Positions 20,598-31,149 of a stretch of 43,288 bases of DNA are shown piece by piece. The notes beneath the pieces were generated by a model, which saw only the letters and a program-made list of their open reading frames with translations, made no database searches and was not told the DNA's origin. Position 1 is the stretch's first letter. Each line of letters opens with the position of its first letter. The DNA comes from Haplomitrium mnioides (lineage: Eukaryota; Marchantiophyta; Haplomitriopsida; Calobryales), in the NCBI GenBank assembly GCA_049999725.1, contig JBNGIS010020323.1:53114-96401 (forward strand), read 5' to 3'. The position numbers and the translations under genes are program-made.

Positions 20598-21354
20598 TCA
20601 TCCCACTCTTCTTCTTCTGCTATTCCTCCTAGTAATCATGACAAGAAATCTGCATTGCCATGTGTTAAGCTTACTTGGAAGCACATCCACCTCAAATTCG
20701 AACTCTTGAAGTAATAACATCCACCTCGCCAACCGCCTAGAGAGGTCTGGCTTATTAACCAAGTACTTAAGAGAATTATAATCTACATGGAATATAAAAG
20801 GATATCCCAAAAGATAATGACGAAATTTCTTGACCAAATAAACCAGCCCCAACGCCTCTTGTTTAGTAACAGAATAATTTTTTCTCAGTTGACGACAACT
20901 TCTAGCTAGTATAGTAAATGGCATGATCTTTTGAGCTTGAATCCTTTTGACTCAAGACACTTCCCATAGCATGAGCTAAGACATCAACATAAACATAGAA
21001 CTTCCTACTCCAATCTGGATGTCTTAGAATGGGAGCTGTAATGAGCTTCTCTTTGAGTTTCTCAAATGACTTCTAACTCTCTTGTCCCCACTGGAACATC
21101 TGGGCTTCCTTTAATAGATCTATCAAAGGGGCAATAATCCATGCATAATCTTCTATAAATCTCCAATAATACCCAGTAGCTCCAAGGAACTCTCTAACCA
21201 TCGTAGCGTTAGTAGGTATAGGGATGGACTAGATCACCTTGACTTTGTCGACATCCACCTCTATTTCTCTCTAAGATACTTTGTGTCCTAATAAAATTCC
21301 TTCTTTCATAGCTAAAAAACATTTCTTAGGGTGAAGACCTAATCTACCCCATCT
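20598..21354 (-). pseudogene. G2 RNase H and connection domain
   Basis: Following RT: connection segment with GRLGLHPKKCFLAMKEGILL and REFLGATGYYWRFIEDYAWI, then RNase H with LRKNYSVTKQEALGLVYLVK, FRHYLLGYPFIFHVDYNSLK and EFEFEVDVLPSKLN (20924-20598). Stops occur near 21226 and 20940. The order RT-RNase H-integrase is retained. Confidence 0.85.
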
Positions 21355-22179
21355 TCATTGCTCAAAAGTTTTTTGAAGGTGTTCATGATGGTCCCTCTTC
21401 TTACCGTACATGCAAAAATTATCTAATAAAATCTCTATAAACTCTCTCAGATAAGGTTTAAAAATATCGGTCATCACTTTCTGAAACATGGCAGGTGCAT
21501 TGCAAAGACCAAAGGGCATAACATTATAAGCAAAAGTACCCCAATCTGTTGTAAAAGTTGTTTTCTCACGGTCTAGAGGATGGATACTAATCTGGTTATA
21601 ATTAGAAAATCCATCTAGAAAAGAGTAGCATTCACTCCTTGCTACTTGATCTAGGATAATATCATTAAAAGGCAATGGATAAAAATCCTTTTTAGTTGCG
21701 AAATTCAACCGTAAAAAATCCAAGCAAACTCTAATCTTTTGTTTCTTCTTCATAATGATTACAATGGGAGACACCCATTCACTATAAGAGACTAGATAGA
21801 TGAAGTTTACCTTCAATAGCTTTTCTAGCTCCTCCTTGACTAGCAAAGAATACTTGGGAATAAGATGATATTGCCTTTGTTGAGCTGTAATGGCATCTTC
21901 CTTCAAGTTTATCCAATGCCCACATAACTCTGGAGGTACCCTTTTCAGATCTTCATTAGACCAAGCAAACACATCAAGGTAATCATGTAACAAATTTTCA
22001 TACTCTCTCATTTTTTGTTCTGACAATTCATTGGATATCAGCAATTCCTTTTTATTAGTATCAGCTCCCCCAACCTTCAAGGTTATACATTGCTTAGCAT
22101 TTACTATTTTATCAGGTTTTAACTTTTCTAAAAAGACTTCAAGATCTTTTCTAGAAGGGAAAGGAAACAAAACCATCAT
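21355..22179 (-). pseudogene. G2 reverse transcriptase
   Basis: A 274-residue uninterrupted stretch, the best preserved part of G2. Contains YLDVFAWSNEDLKRVPPELC, the RT start YSEWVSPIVIIMKKKQKIRV, CLDFLRLNFATKKDFYPLPF, GFSNYNQISIHPLDREKTTF, NVMPFGLCNAPAMFQKVMTD and the catalytic strip IEILLDNFCMYGKK. The family has LDDF here, so the second catalytic Asp is Asn. The YDVFAWS-type linker is characteristic of Athila/Tat-like gypsy elements. No ATG-led gene is implied; it is a polyprotein segment. Confidence 0.9.
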
Positions 22180-22416
22180 ATCCTCAATTCGATCATCAAG
22201 CTAGTTTTGAGTCTAACTTACAAACTCCTCATCTGACAAGCCATCAAAGGTTCCACTTACTGCTTGAACTTCTTTGCAAAACTTTGCTTCTAAACTCAAA
22301 AAAGATGTAGTCACTTTACTTTGATTTGTCTTTGTTCTTAACTCATTCAAAAATCTCTTGACTTTGTTCAGAGCATGAACTTTCATGTGAATCCAAAAAA
22401 TCAGAAGTATAATTGG

Positions 22417-23014
22417 TTAAAGATTGGGTCTCACATTGGTATACTGGTTGGATCCAGGGCAACACCTCCTGGGCTTCCTTCCAAACCGTACCTCTTTCCG
22501 TCCCCAATCTTCTATAACTTTAGCTTGGTATAACCAAGGCTGTCCCAATAACACTATATAAGTAGATCTGGAATTTGGATCAATCGCTATATAATCCAGT
22601 ACAAAAAACTTTTCCTCCAACTACAGTATTAATGCCAATCAAAACCCCTTCTAGTATCAACCTTCTTTGGTCTGTTAACCACAAAACATGTGGAGTCTTC
22701 TCTAAAGTAGTGAAGCCCACGGCCCACACAACTTCTAATACCATAATGTTCTTGCTAGAACCTCCATTCACTAGCACATCATTCAATTAGCATCCATTAA
22801 TCAGAATCTCAATTTTTGGAGGTCTATACTCAAGAAGTAACCATGGCTTCAAAGAAAAACCAGGTACTTGTGCACCAATGTCCATTAAATAAAGAAACGT
22901 ATGAATTGGAGACAAAGAATACCTCCTTCTCCTTACTGACGATAGTCCTCTCAATCGTTTCTTTTGAGGAGCTGACAACTCTAAAACTTGTTCAACTATA
23001 ATATTAGCCATCAT
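22417..23014 (-). pseudogene. G2 protease region
   Basis: Contains EYRPPKIEILINGC, then NDVLVNGGSSKNIMVLEVVW, TDQRRLILEGVLIGIN and VLLGQPWLYQAKVIEDWGRK. The aspartic protease active site of the family is D-G-G; here it reads N-G-G, so the catalytic Asp is lost. The IxDWGRxExRFG end is typical of the group. Spread across overlapping frames with at least two shifts. Confidence 0.8.
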
Positions 23015-23079
23015 GCCCCTAAATCTTTAGCAATATCATACCCTCTTTCCTTTTCATCTACTCTCACTGCTGTGAAATC

Positions 23080-24078
23080 TCTGGGTAGAGCTGATTTACC
23101 TTCTTGTGTCTTCAACCCAGGAGAAAAATGGACTCTTTGCTCTTCCTCTTGTTCATCTTGGATAGCTTGGTGAGAAATCTAGTGGAGTAGGCTGCTCCCC
23201 TAAATTTAGTTATCAATGCATCCCTGAAAGCAACCCAAGTTGGATATATCACTATTAAATTGGTATACCAGTCTTGTGCCTTCCCTCCGAGTAATGCCTT
23301 GATCATTCTCAATCGATCAAAGTCATTATCTTCATTATTAGCTTGGCTAATGCTTTCAAATTGCTTTACCCAAGCATCCTTATCCTCTACTCTTGTTACT
23401 TTAAACACCTTATATTTCATTTTGGTCTTCCTTAGAGAACCTCCAACCCGCTAGTCTTGGTCCTAACATATTAATACTACTATTCTTAGGATGTAGGTAA
23501 GGAGAATGAGGAGGTGTAGAAGTCACTAACACAAGTGCAATTATATGACTACTACTCAAACTAGAACTAGGATTAACTAATGGAAAATTACCTACTAAAT
23601 TTGGACTAGGTGATTCTGAACTAGGTACCGGTATTGGATCATGTGACAACCTGAATAAAGGAAGATCAGAACTAGTGGAATTGCTAGGATTTCTCTGGAA
23701 CAAGTTAAGCCCTCTATCTGAAGCTACCTGCTCTTCTATCCCTGCTGGCCCTGCAAGTAACAAACCTACAGTCTGTAGAAACAAAGGCCTAGCTGATGAA
23801 CTAGTCTCTCCTACTTCTCGATTTCTATGAACATTGGAGGTGTAAGGGGGTGTTCCTGACCTAAGCGCTTGAACTGGACTGTTAGGGAGAACACTCCTTT
23901 CTCCATTCCCAATCTGTCCTAACCAATGAATTTCTAGTAACTGGCTAGATTCCCTACGAGCTTCCCAATATTGAAGGTTAATTGCAGCTCGCCTCAGTAA
24001 CCTCTCTTCTCTTGCTTGGTTTTGGCTTTCTTCCCTCAATCTGTTCTCATCAGGGTCTTGTTCAATGTGTTGCCGCAT
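23080..24078 (-). pseudogene. G2 gag
   Basis: Starts with ATG at 24078 about 320 bp inside the primer site. The first 222 residues are a low-complexity, Ser/Pro/Arg-rich leader (EENRLREESQNQAREERLLR-like composition). A shift near 23420 leads to the conserved capsid block MKYKVFKVTRVEDKDAWVKQ, QFESISQANNEDNDFDRLRM, KALLGGKAQDWYTNL and PTWVAFRDALITKF (23420-23112). This is the retrotransposon gag fold of Ty3/gypsy elements; no zinc knuckle is legible after it. Confidence 0.82.
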
Positions 24079-24400
24079 GACCTCTTTAATCCATTACTAT
24101 TGTGGGTTCTGCACAACATATGCATCTAAAAACAAAATATTTGATTACCTGGTCAACCAGTCTAAAGGTTTTTGGATGCAATCTGGCTTCTTTGTTTTTA
24201 TGGCTCCTTGGCCTAGGAACCCTATAGCCAATACTCTCCTTCTCCTATTTCAATTCATAGCTACAGGTATTTCTACCTTGCAATGATTCCAGAACCCATG
24301 TCAACACTCTTTAAGCAAATTATTCAAAATGACTCTTCCTTAGTCTTCTTCACATTTCACAATTGATCTTCAAAGACAATCACAGAAATTAACTTACTCT

Positions 24401-24418
24401 CCGGCAATGGCGCCAAAA
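24401..24418 (-). other. G2 primer-binding site
   Basis: On the minus strand, about ten bases inside the 5' LTR, TTTGGCGCCATTGCCGG is read. This matches the primer site TGGCGCCGTTGCCGG known for Athila/Tat elements except for one base. It sets the element's strand and subgroup. Confidence 0.8.
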
Positions 24419-24427
24419 AAATCCCCA

Positions 24428-27400
24428 TGTAGCACACTAGTGAGAGTACTCAAAACCAATTTCCACCAATTCCGTGTCAAACCCACATGGAGCAATGTGT
24501 TTCTGCTATGTCGTTGTGGTTTTCTATGTCGTTTAGTTGTTATAGGGATAATTGAATCAAAAATCCCCCATATCAAACCTTCTTGGACCCGATCTAGATC
24601 TCTCTCACTTTTCTCAAGCCTTCCCAACTACTACAACGACAAATAGACCCCTGCTTGCTGCTCGCTATTGCTTGCCAAAGCTGGAATCTAACACAACATG
24701 TTTCCAAAATCAAATTATTCTATAATATGTTATAGCAAATAGACTTTAAACTCATGAATAAGGAACACTTTCACACATAGGTTGGCATACAAAACCCTTG
24801 CATAGTATACACTTTTCCCTCACACTCTTCATTGATACACACCACTAGAACAATTCTCAAAGCCTCTAATTAGCAATGGATCAATTGAAACATCACAAGG
24901 AAGTATACCCATGTACTACCTTGGCATGTCCTTCCTTGTCATTGTCTCTCTCTCCGTTGTTGCTCACTGGAAAACTTGCTTATTCACAACTTGCATTAAA
25001 AACCATATTCTGCTAGCATAATGCTCCTAAATGCAACTGTCACTCGCGTCTGAAAACAGGGGGATCTTCAAAGAAAAATGATAGAACTTTTATAAATGAA
25101 AATAATAAAATTGTACAATGAATCCTTCCTCGAAGAAATAAGGCCAGCATCTTGGACTTATGCTTCCTTGCAATCAACCTTCTAACAAACTAAACTAACA
25201 AAACTAACTACTAACAACTATCAACTGGTCTTAATTTACCTATTCTACCATGTTGCTAACTAAAACTAACTCTAAAACTAATTATAGCACTAATCTATCT
25301 AATTCTATATACACAGAACCTAACTATCTTCTACTCTTCAGCGCAAAATTTCACCATTCTCCCTTGTAGAACCACGTCTTCTATTTCTTGAAACTATGCA
25401 GAGCTTCTTGGACTAGAAATCCTTGAATTACTAACTCTAATCCCTTTGGCAACTCAAGAATTACATTAAGTCTCCTTTCTCTTTGCAATTAAAACTAGAA
25501 CTAGCAATTGTTCTTATAGGAAAAATTCAATCTTTCATTAACTTCCATATGTGTTTTTCAAACTTTCGAGGATTCAGCTTTGATTCCCATTTTGAACTTT
25601 CAGGTTTTTGTTGCCCAATTCAAATTTGCTCTTGTACAACGTGTTTCAAACTTTTTGATTGTCCACTTCAAATTTTTACATCTCCACAGAACCTTATTTT
25701 GAACTTTCAATTTCGAGACTTCCTCATTTCGAATTTTCTTCTCTGCTATCAATCCACTTTCAAACTTTCTTCGGGCTTTTCCGTATTAGTCAAACTTGCA
25801 ATTTTTGGGACCTTTTCAAGCTCTGGTTATTTTTTGGCCCTCTTGTTCTTCCATTCCAAGCTGTTACATACTGCCCATGGCGCCAGCAACTTCTTTTTCT
25901 TTTTTCGATACGTTCCTTCTACTATGTTGATTCAAGCTTTCTGATTTTTTAGGACTCTTTCAAACTTGCAACGTTGGAGCCTCACATTTCAAACTTCTTC
26001 TTTTCATTTGGGGCTCTTCAAACTTTTTATGTACTAGCTAGACTTTGAATTTTCTGAAGGACCTCACTTGCCGAACTTTCGTCTCTTCGAGCTCTTCATC
26101 CAACTTTGAACTTTCATAAATGTTTGGCGCTTTGAGCTTGCTCCTCTAGCAGGTTTTTGATTCATTTGCTNNNNNNNNNNNNNNNNNNNNNNNNNNNNNN
26201 NNNNNNNNNNNNNNNNNNNNNNNNNNNNNNNNNNNNNNNNNNNNNNNNNNNNNNNNNNNNNNNNNNNNNNGCTGCCTCCCGAACATCACATTTGAGCCTT
26301 TCTGTACTTTTGATTTTCTGATCAGGGCTCTTTCGACAATTCCATAGATTTGCAAACGATCTTCCCTTGAGCTTCCATTTGTCTCTCTTTGTGTATTTAT
26401 CTCAATCTTTCATTTTTGTAAGATTTTTGAGTTTTTGATTCTTCTGTCAATCCCAGCGTGCACCTCTTTTGAACTTTCATTCTTGGATTGTTTCAACTCT
26501 GAAGCTTTTTGAACTCTAATTCATTCAAACTTCAAAGAGTCAGCTCCTTCCAAACTTTCCTGCTCTTCTGCTTATTCAATCTTCTTAGCGCTTTCTTAAG
26601 AGTAAATGAATCAGATTCACAAAACAAACAAACATACAATCAACAATACAGAAAGGGAAAATCATGTATTTTGGTGAAAGATAGAGGATCCAACTCCCTT
26701 TGGTGATTCTCTAATGATGCGCTGATCAATTCTGCTACCCATTCTTACGAAATCATGAACACCTATCTAGCATGATCGATTCGTTCAAAGGTTTATTCTT
26801 CTTCGGTCTCTGCTCCTCGCGTGCTCCTTGTGTCACGACGTTCCTTATATCCCATAAGCATTACTCTATTAACTTGAAAGTGCATATGAACAATTCTCAC
26901 CCTCCTTCATTTGAACTACATCTCCTATATGAGGTATAAGGCTCTCCGCATACCCTCATTCTGGCCTCTAGACGGACCTAGTCAAGGGCCCTACTTTGGC
27001 TCACGACAAAAAGAATCCTAGGGCAGGCTGTCCTTCAACAATACTATAATAGCTAGAGTAGGGGCTTGCCGGCCCTCGACAATTAGATTTAGTTTTACTA
27101 TTTTTTTCTATTTTTAATCATTAAATTAAACTCTCTCTGCTAAACAAACTCTCTTTTAACTTAATATTTTATTTTAAAAAACAAAGAACTTCTTTTTATC
27201 TTAATCTATTATTAATGCATTTATTATTATTATTATTTAATTTCCCTCATAGGTAACCTTCTCAATTTCCTTAAATAAAATCATAACAACAAACACACAA
27301 AACAAAAATTGTTACTCCAATAGGACTGAATTCTTCTATTTTCCAATCCCAACACTCCCATACTCTATCATAAATACAACTTCAGATCATGTTTGATTAC

Positions 27401-27434
27401 TTCTCTTTTCTTACAAGTGAAGTGGACCTTCACA
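24428..27434 (-). repeat. G2 5' LTR (3007 bp, with gap)
   Basis: Full-length LTR copy. Contains the 1.3-kb segment missing from the other copy, a region dense in degenerate TTCAAACTTTC words (25550-26140), and a 100-base gap. Over the shared parts the two copies show frequent substitutions and small indels, far more than the three changes of the copia LTRs. Confidence 0.88.
26171..26270. other. Assembly gap (100 N)
   Basis: Exactly 100 N inside the G2 5' LTR. Aligning the flanks to the other LTR (18029 and 18118) predicts that about 88 bases are missing. Confidence 0.99.
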
Positions 27435-28010
27435 ATTACTAATGCCAAATGTAGGAACCTTGCACTCAAAATGCCCATACCTTGTACAAAAAGATGTCTT
27501 TGGCACATCACTTGGCTTGATAGGAATTAGCCAATAGCCACTTCGAAGATCCAACTTAGAAAAGAATTGCGCACCATTCAATTGATCCAACAAATCATCA
27601 ACACGAGGTAGAGGATACACATTCTTTACTGTTTGATTATTCAAGCCTTGATAATGTGTACAAAGATGAAACCCACCATCTTTTTTTGGTACAAAGGATA
27701 CCAGAGCTCCCCAATGTGAAGTACTATGTTGAATGAAATCTTTCTTAAGAAGATCTATCAATGTTTTTCAAATCTCCTCTAATTCTTGTGGTGATAACCG
27801 ATATATAGGTCGATTATAAGGAGTACTTTTTGGTGTGAACTCAATCGGCAAAGGCATTCCTTGATCATCTGGTAAACTCTTTGGCAAATCCTTTGAAAAC
27901 ACATCCGCACACTCCTTCAAAATATCATCTATCATTGAGATAGGTGCACTTTTTCCTCCCTCCTCACTCAATTCCATGATGGGTTTGATCCAAACAGTAA
28001 AGACAAGCAA
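27435..28010 (-). pseudogene. G1 RT N-terminal half
   Basis: Begins with the pre-RT linker ILKECADVFSKDLPKSLPDD and STPYNRPIYRLSPQELEEI, then a TGA or similar break near 27765, then [60 protein letters not shown] and [20 protein letters not shown]. It ends [14 protein letters not shown] at the edge of G2. The [11 protein letters not shown] block includes the first catalytic Asp. The frame continues without a gap in the segment at 17598 once G2 and one target copy are discounted. Confidence 0.9.
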
Positions 28011-28139
28011 CTATTGCTCCACTGAATTAATATGCTGATTCGATTAAGGCTTCTTCACCAACAGTGTCAAACACTCCAAAAGAATTTTTTTTCATTGTAA
28101 GGTAACTTGAATATGTCATTTTGCCTAATCAAATTGAGT

Positions 28140-28430
28140 AAATCGATCTTCAAGCCAAGGCAACCCTAAAATGATGTCATATTGTATAGATACAATAATG
28201 AATTGCATAGAATCCATGTACTCTTTTCCAATCCTTAAAAGGAATGGCTTTTAAGAGCAAAATACGTCATGCTTTTGACCATAGTTACAACACTCCTCTT
28301 CATAGGCCTAAATTTTGCTTTGATTATCTTAGCAAAATATAGTGACATAAAATTTTCAAAACTCGCACTATCCACCAACATTCTACAAGAGTTCTTCTCA
28401 ATCATACCATCAAGATGAAACAAGGTACCT
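28140..28430 (-). pseudogene. G1 protease
   Basis: LDGMIEKNSCRMLVDSASFE holds the active-site region; the family has D-S-G-A-S where this copy reads D-S-A-S, so the active-site Gly is missing. Followed by NFMSLYFAKIIKAKFRPMKR, characteristic of chromovirus proteases. Interrupted just upstream and downstream by stops. Confidence 0.75.
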
Positions 28431-29103
28431 CAAATTCTTGTCAAAATTTTAATTCCATTAGAGCTTGCAAAATTTTTATTACATTTCTTGAATGGTTGAG
28501 GACATGATCTAGCTTCTGTAGCAGCAAGTAATGAGTCATGATGCTCCGCCATGTGTATTGCTTCTTCTAATTGAGCAAGATCTCTCATTGTAGCTTCCAT
28601 TCTCGTGCAAGGCTTCAATCTCCGAACAAAGCAATCTAGTACTTCTTCTTCTCTTATATCAAGAATTTGCATAATTATATCATGAAAATGTGTAACATAG
28701 CTTCTCAATGTACCAAGTTGCTTCAATTTGGCCAATCAATTTCTTGCTACTTTTGAAGCATTTACAATCATAAATCTTGACATCACCATTTCTTTTAATT
28801 CACACCAAGAAACAATAGAAGTAACAAATCCACATTGTGCTTGTTCTATTTGGCATTTCCACCAAGTCTTTGCAACTCCTTCTAATTGACTTAATGCAAA
28901 TTGAATTCATCGACCATCTTCTCTAATGTTTGTAGCTTCAAAATATTGCTCACAATCGAATGTCAAGTTCTCAGTTCTCGAAATCGCCCATAACTCTCTT
29001 CTTCTCAAAAAGTTGTTATTTCTTTCATTCTCCCTTCTAAAAGATGTGAAAGATGTTCAAGTCGTTGTTTCATTGCTTGAACCATCACCTCTTGATTCTC
29101 CAT
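28430..29103 (-). pseudogene. G1 gag
   Basis: Start codon at 29103 (MENQEVMVQAMKQRLEHLSH), 26 bases inside the primer site. Stops after about 30 codons and several more to 28740, then an open stretch KQLGTLRSYVTHFHDIIMQI, DCFVRRLKPCTRMEATMRDL, EEAIHMAEHHDSLL (28735-28430). This is the C-terminal part of a Ty3-type gag. No CCHC knuckle is legible. Confidence 0.78.
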
Positions 29104-29129
29104 GTAACTCACCACCAAAAAAAGAACCA

Positions 29130-29143
29130 TAGTTCTTATACCA
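29130..29143 (-). other. G1 primer-binding site
   Basis: TGGTATAAGAACTA on the minus strand directly after the 5' LTR; resembles the tRNA-iMet site TGGTATCAGAGC with substitutions. Fits plant chromoviruses. Confidence 0.6.
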
Positions 29144-29405
29144 ATATAAAAGAATTTTATAGCTTAACTTCTCATTCTAAAGAAAAAGGTCTCATCCCTC
29201 TTTCTTCACTTACAAGTCACTTCTAATTCAACCCTAAATTGCTTACTTAGAAGTCACTCCTAATCTCAACCCTAAAAGCTCTAAAAGTAGCTTCAAATAC
29301 AAGTAATATTATCTTAATTCAACCCTAAAAACAACCTTTTACCACTTCTTTCACTCCTCTCTATTTTCTTATAAATAGCACAACATCATACTTGTACTAT
29401 TCCAA
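29144..29405 (-). repeat. G1 5' LTR
   Basis: About 260 bp, aligning with the left copy. Contains a TATA-like CTATTTATAAG on the minus strand and an internal near-duplication around GTCACTTCTAAT. The outer end is decayed (ATTGGAATAG for TGTTATAG). Confidence 0.7.
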
Positions 29406-29945
29406 TAAACTTACAACCTCAATGTCATGGTAGACTAAAGAGATAGCACTAATTCTACATCCTTTTATTGGTTGTAGATGTGTCGCTATGTTAATGCTTC
29501 TATCATGTTGCTTGTAAAAACTCCAAAAAAAAACACAAATTCTATAATTTGATGTTGGTGGTTCTCATGAAAAAAATAACACTAACATCATGATCTCATG
29601 TTTGTCATAGTCAATAACATTAATTTTGTGATCCTCACTAAATTATGGACATTATTGTAATAATAATAGTATTTAAGTGTTGATTAGATAAAAAAAATGA
29701 GTAAACCTATGACACAAAGAAGCTAGTATACTCTTAAGACAATGAAGTTAGGTGACACCACTTCTAGAAGTATTATTGAAGGGTCATTGACCAACTTCAT
29801 CATTCTAGAGTTCATCTCAATTTGCTCTATACTAGTAGTTATATTTGTCATATGTTTCTCAACGTATTTGAGTGTGCCTCTCTTGGCAATGATGCTACCA
29901 ATTGTCCTTTGAGAGGGCATATTTGGCATTTTGAAAATTTATTTA

Positions 29946-30083
29946 GCCCAATCGCAAAGCCACTTTTAACTAATTGACGGATTGGCTTGAGTGTATTGGT
30001 TGAACTTCTCTTGGGCCCAATCACAAAGTGACTTCTAACTAATTGATAAATTGGCTAGACTATACTAGCAAAGCTTACTTATT
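29946..30083 (+). repeat. 69-bp tandem duplication
   Basis: Two units starting GCCCAATC at 29946 and 30015, sharing CAAAG-GACTT-TAACTAATTGA with substitutions. The surrounding stretch 29406-30700 has no gene. Confidence 0.7.
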
Positions 30084-30296
30084 TGCATGTTTGTCAATGT
30101 CACTACTATGCACTTTGAGAAGCTTGTAATATAGTTATGGCATAAGTATAAAGACATGGACATGAGCTATAGTAATAATCAAGAATATTCTACGCATCAT
30201 GTATTATGCTAAGAGAAGGCAAACACAATGGGCTAAATTAATGCCTCTTTACTTTTTTTCCCTTGGATTGACCCATTTCAAACTTTAGCCAATCAT

Positions 30297-30400
30297 TGAT
30301 AAAATCAAGTTTATAGAGTAACTCTTTATCTTGGCATTCTCTATTAGGTTGATTAAATCAAGTTTATAGATGAACTTCTATCTTGGTATTCTCTATTAGT
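30297..30400 (+). repeat. 52-bp tandem duplication
   Basis: Units at 30297-30348 and 30349-30400, sharing AATCAAGTTTATAGA, TATCTTGG and ATTCTCTATTAG. Confidence 0.75.
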
Positions 30401-30705
30401 CAATGGATATTTTGGTTACAATTGTATTGAGTTAAGAGGTATATAGCTGTAGTAGAGTGAGTATATTATTCAAAAAAATAAAGAATCATACATGTTTTCC
30501 AAAGCCCAAGAAAGTCATACCGTAGATTAGTTGCTATAAAATCAAATTTCTCAAAAATAGAAATTAGTTGTATTTATATGTAGTACAAGCCTATAAAACT
30601 ACATCTTTTTAAATAGTAATAATATTCAATTATCACTCAAATAGCCCATGGTGTACATCATTCTTGGATTTTATACACCTTCTCTCATATCAGATTTCAA
30701 TTTGC

Positions 30706-30772
<67 letters not shown>
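30706..30772 (+). repeat. (AAT)n microsatellite
   Basis: About 22 uninterrupted trinucleotide units. It lies inside the LTR of the C2 copia element. Confidence 0.95.
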
Positions 30773-30773
<1 letters not shown>

Positions 30774-31149
30774 TCGTTCATTCTCTCTTGCAATCTCTCT
30801 CATATACAATTATAACTATATGCTCTTATAATTAAACTAGGCTAGTATTAGGATTAGTTTAATATCCTAATTAGATTAGTCTTGTATCTTAACACTCCCC
30901 ATTGGTTGTAATATGGTAATGTTTCAAACAAACAATAAGATAAAGTTGTCTAAGTTTATAACTTCATCATATGTATCTCTTGTAATGTACATATACAAGA
31001 TGAAGGTCTTGCCTCATTAAAACCCTCTCATACTTTTGTGAGGAAAATAGTACAACCACAGATTTGCCTAAACATATACAAATAATAAGAGAGAAAAAGA
31101 AGAATAATGACAATAAGTCAAGTCTCCAGTAGTCAAGATAGTAGACGTA

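Larger units (their letters stand above)
17599..27434 (-). mobile_element. Ty3/gypsy Athila/Tat-like element G2 nested in G1
   Basis: A 9836-bp minus-strand element. On the plus strand both LTRs begin TGTAGCACACTA and end GTGGACCTTCACA; flanks are ATTAG (17594-17598) and ATTAC (27435-27439), a 5-bp duplication with one change. Internal part 19269-24427: gag, protease, RT, RNase H, integrase. The primer site contains TGGCGCCATTGCCGG, a type I associate with Athila/Tat gypsy elements. Internal decay (many stops, altered protease and RT active sites) and strongly diverged LTRs make it old, but younger than G1, which it interrupts. Confidence 0.92.
14940..29405 (-). mobile_element. Ty3/gypsy chromovirus G1, split by G2
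   Basis: A minus-strand element with LTRs of about 260 bp, gag, protease, RT, RNase H, integrase and a C-terminal chromodomain, the domain set of plant chromoviruses. Its own length without the nested G2 is about 4.6 kb, close to the usual size. RT is cut between 27435 and 17598 by G2. All domains carry stops or frameshifts and one catalytic Asp of RT is replaced. LTR ends are approximate and I could not find a target duplication. Confidence 0.85.

Noticed and set aside
25483-25952. 153-residue plus-strand protein rich in Phe and Ser
   Set aside because: Same LTR low-complexity sequence, read against the element's orientation.
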